The notes under the pieces were generated by a model. That model was not told the DNA's origin, ran no database searches, and was given only the letters and a program-made list of their open reading frames with translations. From positions 310,001 through 374,000 of the forward strand of contig NZ_JACBZA010000001.1 of assembly GCF_013408535.1 (NCBI RefSeq): a stretch of 64,000 nt of DNA. Reading direction: 5' to 3'. How positions within the stretch are numbered: the first letter of the stretch is position 1; the number at the start of each line of letters is the position of its first letter. This stretch comes from Actinopolymorpha cephalotaxi (lineage in GTDB: Bacteria > Actinomycetota > Actinomycetes > Propionibacteriales > Actinopolymorphaceae). A program made the position numbers and the translations under genes. Positions 61,253 to 64,000 of the stretch are shown here, piece by piece.

Positions 61253-61780
61253 CTAGTCGCCGGTCGTACCGTCGATGGCTTCGCGGATCAGGTCCGCGTG
61301 GCCGTTGTGGCGGGCGTACTCCTCGATCATGTGCAGGTAGATCCACCGGAGGTCGCGGTCGGGACCGCCCCACCGGTATGGCACGACGTCGTCGAGGCCC
61401 TTGCCGGCCACCGCCTCGCGTGCGGCGACGATCTCGCGCCGGTAGATGTCCAGGTCTGCCTCGGCGTCCGCCGACTCGACGTTGTTGAAGTCGGCGCACC
61501 CGTCGGCCTCGGTCCAGTACAGGTCGGGCACGTCCTGGTTCGCGGCGCACTGGCGGAACCACCCGCGTTCGACGTCGGCCAGATGCCGGACCAGACCCAG
61601 CAGCGAGAGGTTCGACGACGGAACCCCACGCAGCTTCAGTTGCTCGGGGGTCAGCCCAGCGCACTTCATCAGCAGGGTGTCCCGGTGGTAGTCCAGCCAC
61701 TGCTCGAGTGCCCTGCGCTCGGCGGCGATGTGATCCGGGTCAGCGCGCTCGATCGGAGGAGCGGTCCATTCGGTGGTCAC
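61253..61780 (-). CDS. DinB-family (DUF664) protein
   Basis: About 175 residues from GTG 61780 (VTTEWTAPP). Helix segment LEQWLDYHRDTLLMKCAGLTPEQLKLR, then SNLSLLGLVRHLADVERGWF and IEEYARHNGHADLIREAIDG. The His residues in RHLADV and RHNGHAD are the usual metal ligands. A variant ATG at 61816 would add 12 residues but overlaps the divergent VOC start. Function unknown; one of three DinB-fold genes in the window. Confidence 0.88.
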   Translation of the reverse strand: MTTEWTAPPIERADPDHIAAERRALEQWLDYHRDTLLMKCAGLTPEQLKLRGVPSSNLSLLGLVRHLADVERGWFRQCAANQDVPDLYWTEADGCADFNNVESADAEADLDIYRREIVAAREAVAGKGLDDVVPYRWGGPDRDLRWIYLHMIEEYARHNGHADLIREAIDGTTGD

Positions 61781-61814
61781 GACGGCCAACGCTACCTGCC
61801 GATAGTGTGCACGC

Positions 61815-62201
61815 ATGTTCGAGGCCGCGCTGGTGAATCTCTACACCGCCGACATCGAGGCGGCTGTCGGCTTCTACCGGAATCTGCTCGGGTTCGAGGA
61901 GACCTTCCGAACACCCACCGAAGGTGTTCCGGAGCACGTCGAGCTGCGGCTCGGCGGGTTCACCATCGGGCTCGGCACGGTCGAGGCGGCCAGGAGAGTT
62001 CACGGGGTGAACGCCGAACCGGGGAGACCGGCGATGGTTCTGGTGGTCTGGACCCGGGACGTCGACGAGGCGTTCGAGAAGCTGGTCGCTGCGGGAGTGC
62101 CCGCGGTCCAGGCACCCCACGATGCCGGCAACAGCAACCGCAACGCGCTGTTGCGCGATCCGGACGGCAACCTCGTGGAGATCGTCTCGAAGGTCTCCTG
62201 A
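61815..62201 (+). CDS. VOC-family glyoxalase-like protein
   Basis: 128 residues. LVNLYTADIEAAVGFYRNLLGFEET at the start and NRNALLRDPDGNLVEIVSK at the end define a small VOC protein with possible His/Glu metal site (His44 and Glu123). Substrate unknown. GATAGT at 61801-61806 ends eight bases before ATG 61815, indicating a leaderless transcript. It converges on another VOC gene (13 bp gap). Confidence 0.88.
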   Translation: MFEAALVNLYTADIEAAVGFYRNLLGFEETFRTPTEGVPEHVELRLGGFTIGLGTVEAARRVHGVNAEPGRPAMVLVVWTRDVDEAFEKLVAAGVPAVQAPHDAGNSNRNALLRDPDGNLVEIVSKVS

Positions 62202-62213
62202 CGTCGCGGCCGC

Positions 62214-62648
62214 TCAGTCGAGGCAGAACTCGTTGCCCTCGACGTCCTGCATCACGATGCACGACTCGTTGTGGTCATCGGCCGGCAGGAGCCGTTGGCG
62301 TACGGCGCCGAGTGCGACGAGCCGCGTGCATTCGGACTCCAGCGCGGCCAGGCGCTCCTCGCCGACGAGCCCGGTGCCCACCCGTACGTCCAGATGCAAC
62401 CGGTTCTTGACGACCTTGCCCTCGGGAACGCGCTGGAAGTACAACCGCGGGCCCACACCTGAGGGATCGACGCATGCGAACGCCGAACCCTGGTGCTCAG
62501 GCGGCAGCGAGCGATCGAAGTCGTCCCACGTGGCGAACCCGTCCGGAGGCTGCGGTACGACGTACCCCAGCACCTCGCACCAGAAGCGGGCGACACGTTC
62601 GGGTTGTGCACAGTCAAAGGTGACCTGGACCTGCTTGACCGACGTCAT
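62214..62648 (-). CDS. VOC-family protein (glyoxalase_6 type)
   Basis: 144 residues: VQVTFDCAQPERVARFWCEVLGY at the start, then RLYFQRVPEGKVVKNRLHLDVRV and VMQDVEGNEFCLD at the end, the pattern of the actinobacterial Glyoxalase_6 group. Ligand and reaction unknown. It is not closely similar to the neighbouring VOC gene on the other strand. Confidence 0.88.
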   Translation of the reverse strand: MTSVKQVQVTFDCAQPERVARFWCEVLGYVVPQPPDGFATWDDFDRSLPPEHQGSAFACVDPSGVGPRLYFQRVPEGKVVKNRLHLDVRVGTGLVGEERLAALESECTRLVALGAVRQRLLPADDHNESCIVMQDVEGNEFCLD

Positions 62649-62878
62649 CGAGCCACCATAGACGCACCCCTCGGCATATCGCACTACTGCGATCTATAGC
62701 GATAGCGCGTCACTATGCAGCAGGTGATCCAGGAGCGACTGCGGGCAACAGTGGGCCTCGCTGGACCGTCTGGCGATCGTTCGGTATCCCCATTAGGGTC
62801 TGCCCTGCGGCATGGCCGGTTCGCGCGCCCTCGTCCCATCCGGCACGTGAGTGGATGCCCCTCGAAGGGAAGAGCCTG

Positions 62879-64000
62879 ATGATCAGCGACAGCGCAGAGC
62901 AATCGCACGTTGACACGCCCGAGGCCAGTGACGTCTGGTGGAAGAGCGCCGTCGTCTACCAGGTTTATCCGCGATCGTTCCAGGACTCGAACGGGGACGG
63001 CATCGGCGACGTCCGCGGCATCCTCCAGCGGGTCGACTACCTGGCGGAGCTGGGCGTGGACGTGGTGTGGCTGTCGCCCATCTACCGCAGCCCGCAGGAC
63101 GACAACGGCTACGACATCAGCGACTACCAGGACATCGACCCCACCTTCGGCACTCTCGAGGATGTCGACGAGCTCATCGAGGCCCTGCACGAGCGCGGCA
63201 TCAAGCTGGTCATGGACCTCGTGGTCAACCACACCAGCGACGAGCATCCCTGGTTCGCCGAGTCCCGGTCGTCGGTCGACAACCCGAAGCGGGACTGGTA
63301 CTGGTGGCGGCCGGCCCGGGAGGGCATGGAGCCGGGCACCCCTGGGGCGGAGCCGACGAACTGGGGCTCGGTGTTCTCCGGCCCGGCCTGGGAGTACGAC
63401 GAGACCACCGGCGAGTACTACCTGCACCTGTTCAGCCGCAAGCAGCCCGACCTGAACTGGGAGAACCCCGAGGTCCGTCAGGCCGTGTACGCGATGATGC
63501 GGTGGTGGCTGGACCGCCGGATCGACGGGTTCCGGATGGACGTCATCAACCTCATCTCCAAGCATGTCCGCCCCGACGGGTCCCTGCCGGACGTGCCCGC
63601 GGAGGACGGGTTGTACGGAAGCGCGTTCGCGGCGACGGTCAACGGACCGCGGCTGCACGAGTTCCTGCAGGAGATTCACCGCGAGGTGTACGAGGGCCGC
63701 CGCGACGGGCTGCTCCTGGTTGGGGAGACCCCGGGCGCGACCGTCGAGGACGGCAAGCTCCTCACCGACCCGGCGCGCCACGAACTGGACATGGTGTTCA
63801 CGTTCGAGCACGTGTCCCTGGACCACGGCCCGGCCGGGCGGTTCGACGTCGTTCCCCTCGACCTGCGCGACCTGAAGGCGACACTCGGCCGGTGGCAGAC
63901 CGGGCTGGAGCAGGCCGGGTGGAACGCGTTGTACTGGAACAACCACGACCAGCCCCGGGTCGTCTCCCGTTACGGTGACGACGGCGCCTACCGTCGCGAG
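62879..64000 (+). CDS. GH13 alpha-glucosidase / oligo-1,6-glucosidase, 3' end outside window
   Basis: 374 codons visible. After a short leader, WWKSAVVYQVYPRSFQDSNGDGIGD, then VVWLSPIYRSPQDDNGYDISDY and DLVVNHTSDEHPWF are classical. Catalytic nucleophile Asp221 (GFRMDVIN), acid/base Glu283 (LVGETPG) and the transition-state Asp357 (NNHDQPR) are present. Hydrolyses short alpha-glucosides. ATG 62879 is preceded by an AAGGGA site. It is not in an obvious operon inside the window; the upstream 230 bp contain no recognised repressor site. Confidence 0.95.
   Translation, partial: MISDSAEQSHVDTPEASDVWWKSAVVYQVYPRSFQDSNGDGIGDVRGILQRVDYLAELGVDVVWLSPIYRSPQDDNGYDISDYQDIDPTFGTLEDVDELIEALHERGIKLVMDLVVNHTSDEHPWFAESRSSVDNPKRDWYWWRPAREGMEPGTPGAEPTNWGSVFSGPAWEYDETTGEYYLHLFSRKQPDLNWENPEVRQAVYAMMRWWLDRRIDGFRMDVINLISKHVRPDGSLPDVPAEDGLYGSAFAATVNGPRLHEFLQEIHREVYEGRRDGLLLVGETPGATVEDGKLLTDPARHELDMVFTFEHVSLDHGPAGRFDVVPLDLRDLKATLGRWQTGLEQAGWNALYWNNHDQPRVVSRYGDDGAYRRE

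Overview
The window is 64 kb of GC-rich, strongly codon-biased DNA from an actinomycete. Supporting signs are frequent GTG/TTG starts, leaderless-type -10 boxes a few bases before start codons, a SepX/GlpR-type divisome gene, a CIRCE-preceded FmdB/Ruc-type gene, MMPL and TIGR03086 families, and Streptomyces-consensus DnaA boxes. Genus cannot be read from the sequence; a member of Propionibacteriales (Nocardioides/Kribbella/Actinopolymorpha-like) is only a guess.

Layout. 0-4 kb: a P1B-4-type metal ATPase (cut by the window edge) diverges from an NmtR-like ArsR sensor across a perfect 10-8-10 inverted repeat; an acyltransferase-3 membrane protein follows. 4-12 kb: small-molecule and housekeeping genes of mixed type (maltokinase N-cap-like protein, VOC, GyrI-like, fructosamine kinase, TIGR03086, PHP phosphatase, Imm-5-like, squalene-cyclase-like, DUF3800). 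11.6-14.9 kb: a TetR-MMPL efflux operon with a clear operator. 15-28 kb: an accessory, rearranged stretch. It holds a P-loop kinase/phosphotransferase gene pair present twice, each copy having lost the opposite partner; an IS3 remnant; an internal MMPL fragment; two COG4315 lipoproteins; an HtrA-like protease; and a surface-protein locus made of a seven-bladed FG-GAP/VCBS propeller fused to a WxL-like domain, a stand-alone WxL-like protein and a DUF916-like membrane-anchored partner. A collapsed, frameshifted remnant of the same kind of locus sits at 7.4-8.0 kb.

28-43 kb: tRNA-Arg(CCT), a DesK/DesR-like two-component pair divergent from an ABC-2 export pair, an MFS carrier with an unusual cytoplasmic tail, several oxidoreductases, ModBC without ModA, MscL and a SAF-domain protein. 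43-51 kb: the FmdB/Ruc gene with its CIRCE-like site, then a complete peptide/oligosaccharide-type ABC importer operon (solute-binding lipoprotein, two permeases, two ATPases, and a small downstream gene). 52-64 kb: a penicillin-acylase-family hydrolase, 5-formyl-THF cyclo-ligase, and a plus-strand run galU-moeA-moaC-mogA/moaB-rimJ-type acetyltransferase-sepX/glpR. The acetyltransferase appears to begin at a CTG codon coupled to the preceding stop. Then come tRNA-Ala(CGC), DinB and VOC genes, and a GH13 alpha-glucosidase that runs off the right edge.

The most unusual system is the WxL-like/propeller/DUF916 cell-surface locus with its neighbouring secreted lipoproteins and protease. WxL systems are best known from Firmicutes; here the domain is recognisable but the distal Trp-x-Leu motif is replaced by His-Ser-Val.
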